Counted from the first letter of the stretch, positions 43,101-52,007 are shown. The stretch is 64,000 bases of DNA from UBA668 sp039796575 (GCA_039796575.1 JBDKJP010000125.1:12515-76514); one strand, 5' to 3'. Numbers and translations are program-made. The notes: generated by a model not told the origin, from the letters alone.

Positions 43101-44177
43101 TCAGTCGGCGACGAAGCGGAACGTGCCGGCCAGGTACTCGACGAACGACGGCGACACACCCTCCGCGGCCAACACGGCGCGCGGCACCGGTGCACGGCGC
43201 GGCTCGAACGCCGCATCCGCCCGCAGCTGCGCCGGGTAGTCGTGATGGAGGATCGCGACCCGGCCGAGGACCGGCACGTCGACACCGGCGTCGAGCACCA
43301 TCTGCACATCGGCGGGCGTGTGGATCTTCCCCGCCACACCGAGGCGCACGTCGCCACGCGGCAGCGCGGCGAACACGTCGAGCAGCGGCCGGTCGTCGAA
43401 GCCGGGCTGGTCGGTCACCCGGCGCACGTCCCACAGGCTCATGTCGATGAGGTCGACGTCACCGGTGGCCACGAGCCGTTCGTACACCTCGACGATCTCG
43501 CCGGTCTGCATGCCGAACCGTTCGGGCGACAGGCGCACCGCGATCGCGAGGTCGGGCCCGCACTCGCGGCGGATGCCGTCGATGATCTCGAACAGCAGAC
43601 GGCTGCGGTTCTCGAGCGAGCCGCCGTACTCGTCGGTGCGGTGGTTGATCTCCGACGACAGGAACTGGCAGATCAGGTAGCCGTGTGCACCGTGCAGCTC
43701 CACGCCGTGGAACCCGGCCTGCTGCGCACGGCGCGCGCCGGCCACGAAGTCGGCGATCACCTGCTGCACCTCGTCGGCGGTGAGGGCGCGGGCGCCCGTC
43801 TCGGCGTCGTCCGACGGGCACACCGGCTGCACGCCGATGACGTCGCGCGGTGAACGGTTGCCGGCGTGGTGCAACTGCACGTAGCTCACCGTGCCGGTGG
43901 CGTTCAGGTCGGCCGCCAGGCGGGTGAGGCCGGGCAGGTGCTCGTCACCGAAGACGCCGAGCTGGCCCGGGAACCCCTGCCCCACGGCCTGCACGTGCGC
44001 CGCGCACGTCATCGTCAGCCCGAAGCCGCCCTGCGCCCGCATCGTGAGCCAACGGTGCTCGTCGTCGGACAGCGTGCCATCGGTGTGGCTCTGCTGGTTG
44101 GTGAGCGGAGCGAGCATCAACCGGTTCGGCATCGCCGGACCGTGGAGGAAGGTGACGGGGTCGAACGCAGACGACAT
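43101..44177 (-). CDS. Old yellow enzyme-type NADH:flavin oxidoreductase
   Basis: 358 residues, single TIM-barrel FMN domain without the C-terminal FeS/FAD extension of 2,4-dienoyl-CoA reductases. Key segments are RLMLAPLTNQ, VQLHHAGNRS, GVELHGAHGYLICQFLSSEIN and TDEYGGSLENR, the classical OYE active-site run with the paired His-x2-His. It should reduce activated C=C bonds of enones or nitro compounds with NAD(P)H. ATG 44177 is chosen because CACAGT lies 7 nt upstream; GTG 44186 is an in-frame alternative. Confidence 0.92.
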   Translation of the reverse strand: MSSAFDPVTFLHGPAMPNRLMLAPLTNQQSHTDGTLSDDEHRWLTMRAQGGFGLTMTCAAHVQAVGQGFPGQLGVFGDEHLPGLTRLAADLNATGTVSYVQLHHAGNRSPRDVIGVQPVCPSDDAETGARALTADEVQQVIADFVAGARRAQQAGFHGVELHGAHGYLICQFLSSEINHRTDEYGGSLENRSRLLFEIIDGIRRECGPDLAIAVRLSPERFGMQTGEIVEVYERLVATGDVDLIDMSLWDVRRVTDQPGFDDRPLLDVFAALPRGDVRLGVAGKIHTPADVQMVLDAGVDVPVLGRVAILHHDYPAQLRADAAFEPRRAPVPRAVLAAEGVSPSFVEYLAGTFRFVAD

Positions 44178-44216
44178 GTCCGCCACTGTGGCACGGCGAG
44201 CGTGCCGGGCCCGGTG

Positions 44217-44384
44217 TCAGGGCTCGAGGTGGTGGCGCAGCACCCGCACCGAGGCGAAGTGCTCGTAGTAGTCGAGCAGCCGGCTCGGGTCGGCGACCGG
44301 CACGTCGATGCACCAGTCACGATCGGTGAACGGGGTCAGCTCGTCGGGGCGGGCCGGGTTCGGGGTGTCGATCGTTGCGTTCAT
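44217..44384 (-). CDS. Small protein of unknown function (55 aa)
   Basis: 55 residues reading from ATG 44384 to TGA 44217-44219. The sequence is soluble and mixed: a Thr/Pro-rich start, FTDRDWCIDVPVADPSRLLD in the middle with a single Cys, and a basic end (VRVLRHHLEP). I recognise no family. Codon third positions are GC-rich like real genes here. It lies 39 nt upstream of the OYE gene on the same strand and might be co-transcribed with it. The motif at 44413-44433 upstream is shared with the small gene at 22433-22633. Confidence 0.5.
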   Translation of the reverse strand: MNATIDTPNPARPDELTPFTDRDWCIDVPVADPSRLLDYYEHFASVRVLRHHLEP

Positions 44385-44412
44385 GGATGTCACTCTGCGC
44401 TCGTCGGCGACG

Positions 44413-44433
44413 CCCGTCTGTCGGCCAGCCGAT
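44413..44433 (-). promoter_or_regulatory. Shared motif copy 2 upstream of a small ORF
   Basis: Minus-strand TCGGCTGGCCGACAGACGGG(C) lies about 30-50 nt before ATG 44384; it matches 22705-22725 with one mismatch, on the same strand relative to a small unknown gene. Confidence 0.4.
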
Positions 44434-44461
44434 TCACCGGCACAACTCGTTCCCGGACGCG

Positions 44462-44494
44462 ACGGAGGGGCGGCCGTGGCGGCCGCCCCTCCGT
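44462..44494 (-). terminator. Hairpin terminator of the UshA-like gene
   Basis: ACGGAGGGGCGGCC / GGCCGCCCCTCCGT: 14-bp perfect arms with a GTGGC loop, starting 23 nt after the stop of the minus-strand nucleotidase gene. There is no T-tract, as is common in high-GC actinobacteria. Confidence 0.75.
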
Positions 44495-44517
44495 TCGGGC
44501 TCAGGACGTGGCGTCGA

Positions 44518-46722
44518 TCAGACGACGCGCACGTTGAACGAGGTGCTGCTGCTCAGCACGGTGGTGGAACCGCCGTAGCTGACCGTGATGCGGTGGATGC
44601 CCTTGGTGGTGCCGGCCGGCACGAGCACCTTGAGCTCCATCTCACCCTTGCGCGGCGCCCAGATGCCGGTGCGCAGCGGCACACCGTCGAGCGACACGGT
44701 GATGTCGCCGGTGATGGCGATGGGGCCACGCACCTTCACGTCGATCTCCAGTGCACGGCCGGCCTTCACCTTGGCGTCGGCCTCGGTGCGAACCGAGCTC
44801 GGCGCCTTCAGGAACACCTGCTGCGTGACGGTGGAACCGGTGGACGGCACGGTGACCGTGAAGGGCTGCCAGCCGTAGATGGTGCCCGGCACGAGCGTGC
44901 TGAACGTGGCGCGACCGGCCTCGTCGTTCACGCCGGTGAGGGCGGGATCGACGGTGGCGGCCGGGAACGCAGCGCCGCCGATGGTGGCGTTGGCTGTACC
45001 CGACTTCGGCTCGTTGGCGTTCGTCCAGTCGAGCGACGACACGTTCACCACGAGCGGCTCACCGACGGCGTTCGGCGTGACGGCGCGGATGCCGTACGAG
45101 CGCTGCGCGTAGTCGGGCGAGACGGTCTTGAACGCTGCCAGGTAGTCGACCTGCGACTGCAGGTCGATCTTGCCGGTGTCGGCGCGGTTGGTGCCCTTGG
45201 CGAGCTCGAAGAAGTTGTCGCCGCCCGAGGCGAGGAACGAGTTCACGACCACGCGGTAGGTGGCGGCGGGGTCGATGGCGACACCGCTCAGCCAGATGCC
45301 GGTGATGCGATCACCCGCGGCGCGGGTGGCGTCGAACGTGAACTTCAGCTCCTTGTTCACACCGAGATGCAGGATCGGGCGCGTTGCGCCGGCAGGCTGC
45401 CACTGCTGCTCGAGCACCGTCCTCACCTGTGCACCGGTAAGGTCCATGGTGATGAGCGTGTTCGCGAACGGCTGCACACCCGCTGCCTCGGCGTAGGTGA
45501 CCACACCGTCGGGAGCGAACAGGATGTCGGCGCGGAGACCGCCCGGGTTCATGAACGCGATGTCGGCGCCACCGATCTGGTTGGCCGACCACAGCTGCAC
45601 GTCGGCCACGAAGTTGCCGAGCGTCGACTCGGCCGCACGGTTGGTGGCACCGGCGCCGCGCAGGATGTCGGCGGTGGTGGTGCCGAGCGGCACCGAGCCG
45701 AGCGTCGTGGCGTTCGCGACCGCAGCGGCCACGATGGGCACGACCACCGGGTCGTCGGCGTACTTCACCGCACCGGCGTTGGTGGCGTCGATGACGACGT
45801 TGTTCATCGAGATGATCTGCTTCGTGGTCGCGTCGACCTCGATGGTCATGTTGCTGAACTTCTCGCCGTACTGACCGCTGGAGATGACCGGACGGTTGTT
45901 GATGACGTGGTTGTACGCGAGGTGCGTGTGACCCGAGACGATGGCGTCGATGTTGCTGTTCGCGCCGAGCACGATCTTGCCGAACCGCGAGTTCGGGTCG
46001 ATGGCCGACGAGACGTCGGTGGTGGCTGCACCTTCGTGGACGAGCATCACGATGATGTCGGCCTCACCGTTGGCGGGGTTGCCGTCGCTGAGCTGGTTGG
46101 CGACGCGGTTCGCCGCCACCACGGGCTCCTCGACGACGAGGTTGGCGATGCCCGCCGGGCTGACCAACGACGAGAGCTCGTCGGTGACCGCACCCACGAA
46201 GCCGATGGTGACGCCCTCGAAGGTCTGCGTCCAGTACTCGGGCAGGTTGGCCGAGCCGTCGGTGGTCTTCACGTTGGCACCGAGGTACTCCCAGTTGGCC
46301 AGTGGCAGCACTCGCTCCATCAGGTCCTTGTAGCCCTGGTCGAACTCGTGGTTGCCGACCGCGCTGACCTCGAGGCCCGCCGCGTTGAGCGAGTCGATGG
46401 TGGGCACGTCGTTCGCGATGAACGAGGTGAAGGTGGACGCGCCGATGAGGTCGCCCGCCGCAGCGAAGACCGTGTTCGGGTTGGTGGCGCGGATCTGCTT
46501 CACCGCGGTGGAGAGCGCTGCGGCACCGGCCGCGACACCATCGCGTGCGATGCGGCCGTGGAAGTCGTTGACGGTGACCAGGTTGATGGTCACCGTCGTG
46601 CCGACGGCGCTGGCGGTGGGAGCGGGCGACGGCGCAACGGCGACGGCGCCGGCGGCCACGGCGAGCGCGGCCGCGCCGAAGCGGAGCCGACGTCGCCGAG
46701 GCGCGACGGTTGAGTGATGCAT
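44518..46722 (-). CDS. Secreted UshA-like 5'-nucleotidase / cyclic-nucleotide phosphodiesterase
   Basis: 734 residues. A Sec signal peptide (cleavage near ASA-VGT) precedes a metallophosphoesterase domain with VNDFHGR (D53, H55), AAGDLIG, GNHEFDQG and GHTHLAY. Next comes the 5'-nucleotidase C-terminal domain, which binds the nucleotide (AESTLGNFVADVQ, FMNPGGLRADI, VVNSFLASGGDNF). A final Ig-like module (about 640-734) may mediate wall contact. It would hydrolyse extracellular nucleotides to scavenge phosphate and nucleosides. Ribosome site AAGGAG lies 9 nt before ATG 46722. No LPXTG or membrane anchor is visible, so it may be released or wall-associated. Confidence 0.93.
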   Translation of the reverse strand: MHHSTVAPRRRRLRFGAAALAVAAGAVAVAPSPAPTASAVGTTVTINLVTVNDFHGRIARDGVAAGAAALSTAVKQIRATNPNTVFAAAGDLIGASTFTSFIANDVPTIDSLNAAGLEVSAVGNHEFDQGYKDLMERVLPLANWEYLGANVKTTDGSANLPEYWTQTFEGVTIGFVGAVTDELSSLVSPAGIANLVVEEPVVAANRVANQLSDGNPANGEADIIVMLVHEGAATTDVSSAIDPNSRFGKIVLGANSNIDAIVSGHTHLAYNHVINNRPVISSGQYGEKFSNMTIEVDATTKQIISMNNVVIDATNAGAVKYADDPVVVPIVAAAVANATTLGSVPLGTTTADILRGAGATNRAAESTLGNFVADVQLWSANQIGGADIAFMNPGGLRADILFAPDGVVTYAEAAGVQPFANTLITMDLTGAQVRTVLEQQWQPAGATRPILHLGVNKELKFTFDATRAAGDRITGIWLSGVAIDPAATYRVVVNSFLASGGDNFFELAKGTNRADTGKIDLQSQVDYLAAFKTVSPDYAQRSYGIRAVTPNAVGEPLVVNVSSLDWTNANEPKSGTANATIGGAAFPAATVDPALTGVNDEAGRATFSTLVPGTIYGWQPFTVTVPSTGSTVTQQVFLKAPSSVRTEADAKVKAGRALEIDVKVRGPIAITGDITVSLDGVPLRTGIWAPRKGEMELKVLVPAGTTKGIHRITVSYGGSTTVLSSSTSFNVRVV

Positions 46723-46895
46723 GGCGGGGATCTCCTTGTGGTTCGTCGACGCCAGGGGCAGGCGACTCGACGTCCCACCCTCCCTGCACCCAGCGCTACG
46801 ACGACCTTAGCCATCCGCGAGAGGGCTCAAAAACGCGGCACCGAGCCGGCCGCGATCACCGCGAAGGGCGACCGGATTCGAGGAGAAAGACCAGG

Positions 46896-47288
46896 TCAGC
46901 CCATCTGCGTGGTGCGCACGGGAAGCACCTTCACCACGACGCGCTGGTCGCCGGGCTGGTGCCACGGGTACACGTCCTGGTCGATGTACTTCTTGGCCAT
47001 CGAGTTGATGAACGCGTTGTCCGGATCGTCGACGATGTCGACCACGGTGCCGCGGATCTCGAGGTAGCGGTAGGCGTTCGCCTCGTCGACGATCGACAGC
47101 GCCACGGCCGGGTTGGCCTTCACGTTGCGGTACTTCTGGCGGGCCGTCGTCTGGCTGAACAGCACGTGCGTGCCGTCCCAGCCGAACCACACCGGGTTGT
47201 TCTGCGGAAGGCCGTCGGGGCCGATGGTGGCCACGTGGGCCAGGGCGGTGGAATCGAGGAGGTCGGCGTGCGATGCAGGGATGGTCAT
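46896..47288 (-). CDS. PPOX-class (F420-type) flavin/deazaflavin oxidoreductase
   Basis: 130 residues, a split beta-barrel of the pyridoxamine-phosphate-oxidase superfamily. The run ALAHVATIGPDGLPQNNPVW, then RQKYRNVKANPAVALSIVD and YLEIRGTVVDI, is closest to the Rv1155-like F420-binding class common in actinobacteria. Cofactor F420 is inferred from the family. ATG 47288 has TATTCT 7 nt upstream (leaderless). The gene is followed by the UshA-like gene 173 nt away on the same strand. Confidence 0.9.
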   Translation of the reverse strand: MTIPASHADLLDSTALAHVATIGPDGLPQNNPVWFGWDGTHVLFSQTTARQKYRNVKANPAVALSIVDEANAYRYLEIRGTVVDIVDDPDNAFINSMAKKYIDQDVYPWHQPGDQRVVVKVLPVRTTQMG

Positions 47289-47295
47289 GCCCTCC

Positions 47296-47301
47296 AGAAT
47301 A
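47296..47301 (-). promoter_or_regulatory. TATTCT -10 hexamer of PPOX gene
   Basis: Near-consensus TANNNT hexamer 7 nt before ATG 47288. Confidence 0.5.
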
Positions 47302-47358
47302 CTTGCGAGGTGGAGTTTCATTCCCGGGGTGGCCGGATTCCTCAGGCCGCCGGATTCC

Positions 47359-48888
47359 TCAGGCCGCCGCACTCTCCATCGCATCGCTGAGGCCTGCCCG
47401 CTGACGGAGCGGCTTCTCGGGCAATACGAGCGCCAGCACCACGCCCACCACCATCACGGCGGCACAGATCCAGTAGATGCGGCTCACACCGAGCGCCACG
47501 CCGTCCACGACCGCCTGGCGTGCCTCGTCGGGCAGCGCAGCGATCTCCGCCGGCGAACGGATGAGACCCGCGGCCTCGTCGGGTGCCACACCCAGCCGGG
47601 CCGGCAGCTCGGTGCGGATGGTGGCGTTGAGCACCGTGCCGAAGATCGCGAGACCGAACGAACCACCGAGCGAGCGGAAGAACATCACGGTCGCGGTGGC
47701 CACGCCGAGGTCGCGGAACTCCACCGCGTTCTGGCTGGCGATCGACGTCGTGGTGAACACCGACGACGCGCCGAAGCCCATCAGCACCATCGGCAGCACG
47801 AGGGACGCGTAGGTGGTGGACCCGTCGATCTGCGCGACCGCCAACAGGCCCACGACGGCGAGCGACGTGCCGATCACCGGGTACCGCTTGTACTTGCCGG
47901 TGCGTGCGATGAGCCGGCCGATGCCGAACGTGCCGATGGTGACACCCACCATCTGCGGCAGCACGCGCAACCCCGACTCGGTGGGCGACACGAACAACGC
48001 GTCCTGGAAGTAGAGCGGCAGGAACGGACCGGCGCCGAACACGTACACGCCGGCGCACATGCCGAGCAGCACGCTGGTGCGCACCACCGGGTTCGAGAAC
48101 AGGTGCAGCGGGATCATCGGCTCCGAGGCGCGGCGCTCCACGGACAGGAACGCCACCACGGTCACCACCGCCACACCGAACAGCGACAGCACCAGTGGCT
48201 CGGTCCACCCGTCGGAGCCCTCCTCGAGCCCGATCATCAGCGCGGCGATCGACAGCGACAGCAGCGCCGCACCCCAGTAGTCGAGATTCGCGTCGCGCCG
48301 CGGGAACGGCAGCCGCAACGCCACGTGGCACACGCCGGCGGCGAGGAGCGCGAACGGCACGTTGACGTAGAAGATCCACGGCCACGAGAAGTGCTCGACG
48401 ATGAAGCCACCGGCGAGCGGCCCGAGCAACGCCGAACCGACGAACGCGAGCGTGAAGAACCCGATGTACCGGCCACGGTCGCGCGGCGGGAGGATGTCGC
48501 CGAGGATGGCGAACGCGAGCGCCTGGATGGCGCCGCCACCGAGGCCCTGCACGGCACGCGCCGCGATGAGCTGCCCCATCGACTGCGACATCCCGCAGAG
48601 GATGGAGCCCACCACGAAGATGCCCATCGTGGTCTGGAAGATCAGCCGCCGCCCGTAGAGGTCCGACATCTTGCCGAGCAGTGGCGTGGCGATCGTGGAC
48701 GTCACGATGTACGCGGTTCCCACCCAGGCGAAGCTCTCGAACGCGTTGAACTCGCCGGTGATCGTGGGCAGTGCGGTGGCGATGATCGACGTCTCGATCG
48801 ACGACATGAACACGGCCAGCATCAAGGCGCCGAGCACCATCATCAACCGGCGGTGGGTGAACCCGGGCACGGCGTCGACGACGGTCAC
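47359..48888 (-). CDS. MFS drug transporter, EmrB/QacA (DHA2, 14-helix) type
   Basis: 509 residues with 14 hydrophobic segments. Motifs include IETSIIATALPTI (helix 1), GKMSDLYGRRLIF (loop 2-3) and ARAVQGLGGGAIQALAFAILGD, diagnostic for the DHA2 drug:H+ antiporter family. Substrate unknown. The frame is open far upstream of the protein's conserved part; GTG 48888 is chosen because TACGGT ends 6 nt before it. The divergent GtrA-like gene starts 97 bp away. No regulator is adjacent. Confidence 0.92.
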   Translation of the reverse strand: MTVVDAVPGFTHRRLMMVLGALMLAVFMSSIETSIIATALPTITGEFNAFESFAWVGTAYIVTSTIATPLLGKMSDLYGRRLIFQTTMGIFVVGSILCGMSQSMGQLIAARAVQGLGGGAIQALAFAILGDILPPRDRGRYIGFFTLAFVGSALLGPLAGGFIVEHFSWPWIFYVNVPFALLAAGVCHVALRLPFPRRDANLDYWGAALLSLSIAALMIGLEEGSDGWTEPLVLSLFGVAVVTVVAFLSVERRASEPMIPLHLFSNPVVRTSVLLGMCAGVYVFGAGPFLPLYFQDALFVSPTESGLRVLPQMVGVTIGTFGIGRLIARTGKYKRYPVIGTSLAVVGLLAVAQIDGSTTYASLVLPMVLMGFGASSVFTTTSIASQNAVEFRDLGVATATVMFFRSLGGSFGLAIFGTVLNATIRTELPARLGVAPDEAAGLIRSPAEIAALPDEARQAVVDGVALGVSRIYWICAAVMVVGVVLALVLPEKPLRQRAGLSDAMESAAA

Positions 48889-48894
48889 GGAGTC

Positions 48895-48900
48895 ACCGTA
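48895..48900 (-). promoter_or_regulatory. TACGGT -10 hexamer of DHA2 transporter gene
   Basis: TANNNT hexamer 6 nt before GTG 48888, supporting this start over upstream candidates. Confidence 0.5.
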
Positions 48901-48973
48901 CGTATCCCGCCGCGTCACGCCGAAGGCGGAGGGTGCGGACCAAGTTCTCTGCCGCACTCGGCCCGTCCGGTCG

Positions 48974-48979
48974 TACCGT
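48974..48979 (+). promoter_or_regulatory. TACCGT -10 hexamer of GtrA-like gene
   Basis: TANNNT hexamer 6 nt before ATG 48986. Confidence 0.5.
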
Positions 48980-48985
48980 GGAGGC

Positions 48986-49444
48986 ATGGAAGGCGGCGGC
49001 ATGTCCACATCGACCCGGCTGTGGCGCTTCGGCGCGGTGTCGGTGATGAACGTCGTCATCACCCAGGCGCTGCTGCAGGGATGCCTGCGCTTCACGTCGC
49101 TGTCCCCCGTGTGGGCCAACATCGTCGCCGTCGGTGTGTCGTCGGCGCCCGCCTACGTGGTGAACCGTCGATGGGTGTGGGGCCGCCAGGGCGACCACAG
49201 CGTCACCCGCGAGATCATCCCGTTCTGGACGTACTCCTTCGTCGGCCTCGCGGTGAGCACCGCGGCCGTGGCCGCCATCGACCACCGGTTCACGTCGGAC
49301 CTCGCGGTGTCCATCGCCAACATCGGCGCGTTCGCCGGGCTGTGGGTGGCGAAGTACTTCGTCCTCGACCAGTGGCTGTTCGGCGCACACGCGCGCCAGG
49401 CCGACGACGACACCAGCGACACGGCGACCGTGTCGGGCCGCTGA
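48986..49444 (+). CDS. GtrA-family four-helix membrane protein
   Basis: 152 residues with four membrane helices. GAVSVMNVVITQALLQG, AYVVNRRWVWG and IGAFAGLWVAKYFVLDQWLF fit GtrA/DPMS-like flippase proteins, which help move lipid-linked sugars for cell-surface glycosylation. No glycosyltransferase is adjacent. ATG 48986 follows TACCGT by 6 nt; ATG 49001 is a possible inner start. Confidence 0.85.
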   Translation: MEGGGMSTSTRLWRFGAVSVMNVVITQALLQGCLRFTSLSPVWANIVAVGVSSAPAYVVNRRWVWGRQGDHSVTREIIPFWTYSFVGLAVSTAAVAAIDHRFTSDLAVSIANIGAFAGLWVAKYFVLDQWLFGAHARQADDDTSDTATVSGR

Positions 49445-49456
49445 CCCGCGGCGGGC

Positions 49457-49807
49457 TCAGCGCTCGACGGTGCGCCACCCGCGCCGGCGCAGCTCGGCGG
49501 CGAGCCGTTCGTCGCTGACGCCACGCAACGCCGCGTCGGCCGCCAGTCGCCGCTGCGCCACGGTCGGCGGCGGGGCAGCAGCCGGGGACGCGGCCGGCGC
49601 CTCGGTCTCGTAGGCCGCCTGCTCGAGCTCGTCGATGAACGCCTGCGCCTCGTCGCGAGTGAACTTGCCACCCGCCTGCCGTTGGGTGAACCCCATCGGC
49701 CCGCGCGCGTCGCGGAAGTCGGCGTGGCCGGCGGCCTCGAGCAACGTGAGCAGCTCACGGATCTGCTTCGCGGAGGCGGGCGGCCCCGACGCTTGACCGA
49801 ACGACAT
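49457..49807 (-). CDS. Conserved-looking protein of unknown function (116 aa)
   Basis: 116 residues, cytosolic. The N-terminal half reads SAKQIRELLTLLEAAGH...GKFTRDEAQAFIDELEQ, a pattern also seen in small KQI.FI..LL / S..EAS.LI..L motif regions of unrelated helicase or DNA-handling proteins. The C-terminal half is a charged helix (RRLAADAALRGVSDERLAAELRRRGW) after an Ala/Pro linker. No function can be assigned. ATG 49807 has GAAGG about 9 nt upstream. It converges with the GtrA-like gene, with 12 nt between stops. Confidence 0.65.
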   Translation of the reverse strand: MSFGQASGPPASAKQIRELLTLLEAAGHADFRDARGPMGFTQRQAGGKFTRDEAQAFIDELEQAAYETEAPAASPAAAPPPTVAQRRLAADAALRGVSDERLAAELRRRGWRTVER

Positions 49808-49841
49808 GCCCCGACCTTCGCACATCGCCGAGGTGCGCCGT

Positions 49842-49847
49842 TACCCT
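49842..49847 (+). promoter_or_regulatory. TACCCT -10 hexamer of beta-propeller gene
   Basis: TANNNT hexamer 8 nt before GTG 49856. Confidence 0.45.
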
Positions 49848-49855
49848 CGACGCCC

Positions 49856-51118
49856 GTGGACGCCGAGACCCCGCGAACCGGGCACTGGAAGGTGCTGCGC
49901 ACCTTCGCGCTCGTCGCGCTCGGCATCGGCGTGCTCGTCCCGGTCGCGCTGCAGCTGCGGCCCGACACCGCCGGCGGGTCGACGGCCGCGGCCACCACCG
50001 CGCCGACCGACTTCACCATGGCCGGCAGCACCACCACCGTGGCCGGCAACACCACCGTCGCGCCGACCACGTCGACCCTCCCGCCGCCGTCCACCGCGAT
50101 CGACGACGGTCGCAGCAGCGCCGAGCGCCGGCTGCAGAACGAGTTCGTGGTCAGCGACGACGACCTCCAACCGAAGAGCATCGTCGCGTCGGGCACCGGG
50201 CTGTTCGTGGCGCAGAACATGATGTACCGCCACAACGTGACGGTGCTCGACGGCGCGGGCAACGTGGTGGCCCGCATCCCCGACACGGTCGACCTCGCCG
50301 CGTTCGGCGTGCCCGGCGGCGTCACCGCACAGGGCTCGCCCGTCGAGGCCGTGTTCACACCCGACGCGAAGCACGTGTACGTCTCGAACTACAAGATGTA
50401 CGGCCCCGGGTTCGACCCCGTGGCCGACGACAACTGCAACCGCGGCAACTGGGACGACAGCTACGTCTACAAGATCGACACCACCACGTGGACGATCGAG
50501 AAGGTCATCGCCACCGGCTCCGTGCCGAAGTTCATGTCGATCACACCCGACGGCACCCGGCTGCTCGTCTCGAACTGGTGCGGCTTCGACGTGTCGGTCA
50601 TCGACCTCGCGACCGACACCGAGATCACCCGCGTCGACGTCGGCCGCCACCCGCGCGGCATCGCCATCACGAAGGACTCGCGGTACGCGTACGTGGCCAT
50701 CATGGGCGAGGCGAAGATCCTCCAGCTCGACCTGCAGAGCAACCAGGTGGTCGGCCAGGCCGGCGACGCCGGCCAGACCCCGCGACACCTGCTGCTGTCG
50801 CCCGACGACCGCTACCTGTACGTGTCGAACAACCACGAGAACCTCGTGCGCAAGATCGACCTGCAGAGCGGCGTCGCCGTCGGCAAGGCGCGCACCGGCG
50901 TGGAGACGCGGTCGATGGCGATGGCCGAGGACGGCGAGAGCCTCTACGTCGTCAACTACGAGGACGGCACGGTGAGCAAGGTGCGCACCGCCGACATGGA
51001 GATCCTCCAGACCGAGCCGTCGGGCGTGCACCCGGTGGGCATCACGTACGACCCGACCACGCGTGAGGTGTGGGTGGCCAACTACGCGGGCACGTTGCGC
51101 GTGTTCGTCGACCGGTAG
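49856..51118 (+). CDS. Membrane-anchored YncE/YVTN-like beta-propeller protein
   Basis: 420 residues. One N-terminal membrane helix (about 14-34) and a Thr-rich linker precede a propeller of about seven YVTN-type blades, e.g. VYVSNYKMYG, LLVSNWCGFDVSVIDLATD, YAYVAIMGEAKILQLDL, YLYVSNNHENLVRKIDL, LYVVNYEDGTVSKV and VWVANYAGTLRVF. Such proteins bind ligands or partners at the surface; no catalytic site is evident. A Cys pair (DDNC, SNWC) might form a disulfide. GTG 49856 follows TACCCT by 8 nt. Confidence 0.85.
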   Translation: MDAETPRTGHWKVLRTFALVALGIGVLVPVALQLRPDTAGGSTAAATTAPTDFTMAGSTTTVAGNTTVAPTTSTLPPPSTAIDDGRSSAERRLQNEFVVSDDDLQPKSIVASGTGLFVAQNMMYRHNVTVLDGAGNVVARIPDTVDLAAFGVPGGVTAQGSPVEAVFTPDAKHVYVSNYKMYGPGFDPVADDNCNRGNWDDSYVYKIDTTTWTIEKVIATGSVPKFMSITPDGTRLLVSNWCGFDVSVIDLATDTEITRVDVGRHPRGIAITKDSRYAYVAIMGEAKILQLDLQSNQVVGQAGDAGQTPRHLLLSPDDRYLYVSNNHENLVRKIDLQSGVAVGKARTGVETRSMAMAEDGESLYVVNYEDGTVSKVRTADMEILQTEPSGVHPVGITYDPTTREVWVANYAGTLRVFVDR

Positions 51119-51155
51119 ACCGACGGGCAGGTCACGCCGTCTTTCCCGGTCGGGC

Positions 51156-51950
51156 TCAGGCCGGGTTCGCGGGGATGCCGGCGAGCACCATGCCCACCAG
51201 CGCCGGCGGTTCGATGGCGCCGGGGTCGTAGCCGCGCCGGTAGGTGGCGAGGAACCGGCGACGGTCCTTCTTCAGCCACGACGGCAGGCGCAGCCGGCGC
51301 GGTTGCCCGTTTGCCGCGAGCAGCACCCGTTCGAGCCGGGCGACGCACAGCCCGTAGTGCACCTGGGCGCGCACCGAGCCGATCACGCGGCGCACGTAGC
51401 CGCCGTACAGGTGGTCGTACACCCCGAACGCGACCGTGCGGTGCTCGATCTCCTCGGCCGCGTGCCACGCCCACAGCTGCTGCCACGGACCGAAGCGTGA
51501 GAAGCCGTCGCCGTTCGACGCGCGCTCCATCATCGACACGGCCATCGCGCACGTCATCGCCTCGAAACCCTCGGCGTACAGCGCGTTGAAGCGGTGCGAC
51601 TTCTTCGCGTTGTAGCGGCGGTAGTCGCGGTCGAGGCGATCCTCGAGCGCCTGCAGCTCGGCGGCCACCTCCGACCCGAGCCGCTCGTGGATGATGGCGT
51701 TCACCCGCGCATGGTTCTTGTGGTGCTGCGCCTCCTGCTGGATGAAGTGCTGCACGTCGCGGGCGAGCTCGGGATCGGTGATCTGATCGGCGAGCGCGCG
51801 ATAGGTGCGGATGAGGTACGGCTCGAGCACCGGCATCGTGAGCGAGAACGCGGCGAGGTAGCACTCGCCCTCGATGTCGTCGCCGGGGAAGATGTCGTCG
51901 AGCTCGTCGGGGAACTGGAACGAGACCCTGCGGACGGTGAGATCGGCCAT
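51156..51950 (-). CDS. PF10118-type metal-dependent hydrolase
   Basis: 264 residues, mostly helical. FIQQEAQHHKNHARVN and WAWHAAEEIEHRTVAFGVYDHL supply paired Glu/His clusters that could bind a di-metal centre, as in the ferritin-like 'predicted metal-dependent hydrolase' family. The true substrate of the family is uncertain. ATG 51950 follows TAGCCT by 6 nt (51957-51962), a leaderless start. It is divergent from the alpha/beta hydrolase gene at 52008 with 57 bp between starts, so the two could be co-regulated. Confidence 0.85.
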   Translation of the reverse strand: MADLTVRRVSFQFPDELDDIFPGDDIEGECYLAAFSLTMPVLEPYLIRTYRALADQITDPELARDVQHFIQQEAQHHKNHARVNAIIHERLGSEVAAELQALEDRLDRDYRRYNAKKSHRFNALYAEGFEAMTCAMAVSMMERASNGDGFSRFGPWQQLWAWHAAEEIEHRTVAFGVYDHLYGGYVRRVIGSVRAQVHYGLCVARLERVLLAANGQPRRLRLPSWLKKDRRRFLATYRRGYDPGAIEPPALVGMVLAGIPANPA

Positions 51951-51956
51951 GCGCCG

Positions 51957-51962
51957 AGGCTA
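51957..51962 (-). promoter_or_regulatory. TAGCCT -10 hexamer of PF10118 hydrolase gene
   Basis: TANNNT hexamer 6 nt before ATG 51950. Confidence 0.5.
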
Positions 51963-52007
51963 GTGGCAGGCTCCCGGCCGGTTCGGCGGCGGTGACACAC
52001 TGGAGGG

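Noticed and set aside
44518..46713. 801-codon plus-strand frame opposite the nucleotidase
   Set aside because: Antisense shadow; the minus strand has signal peptide and all metallophosphoesterase motifs.
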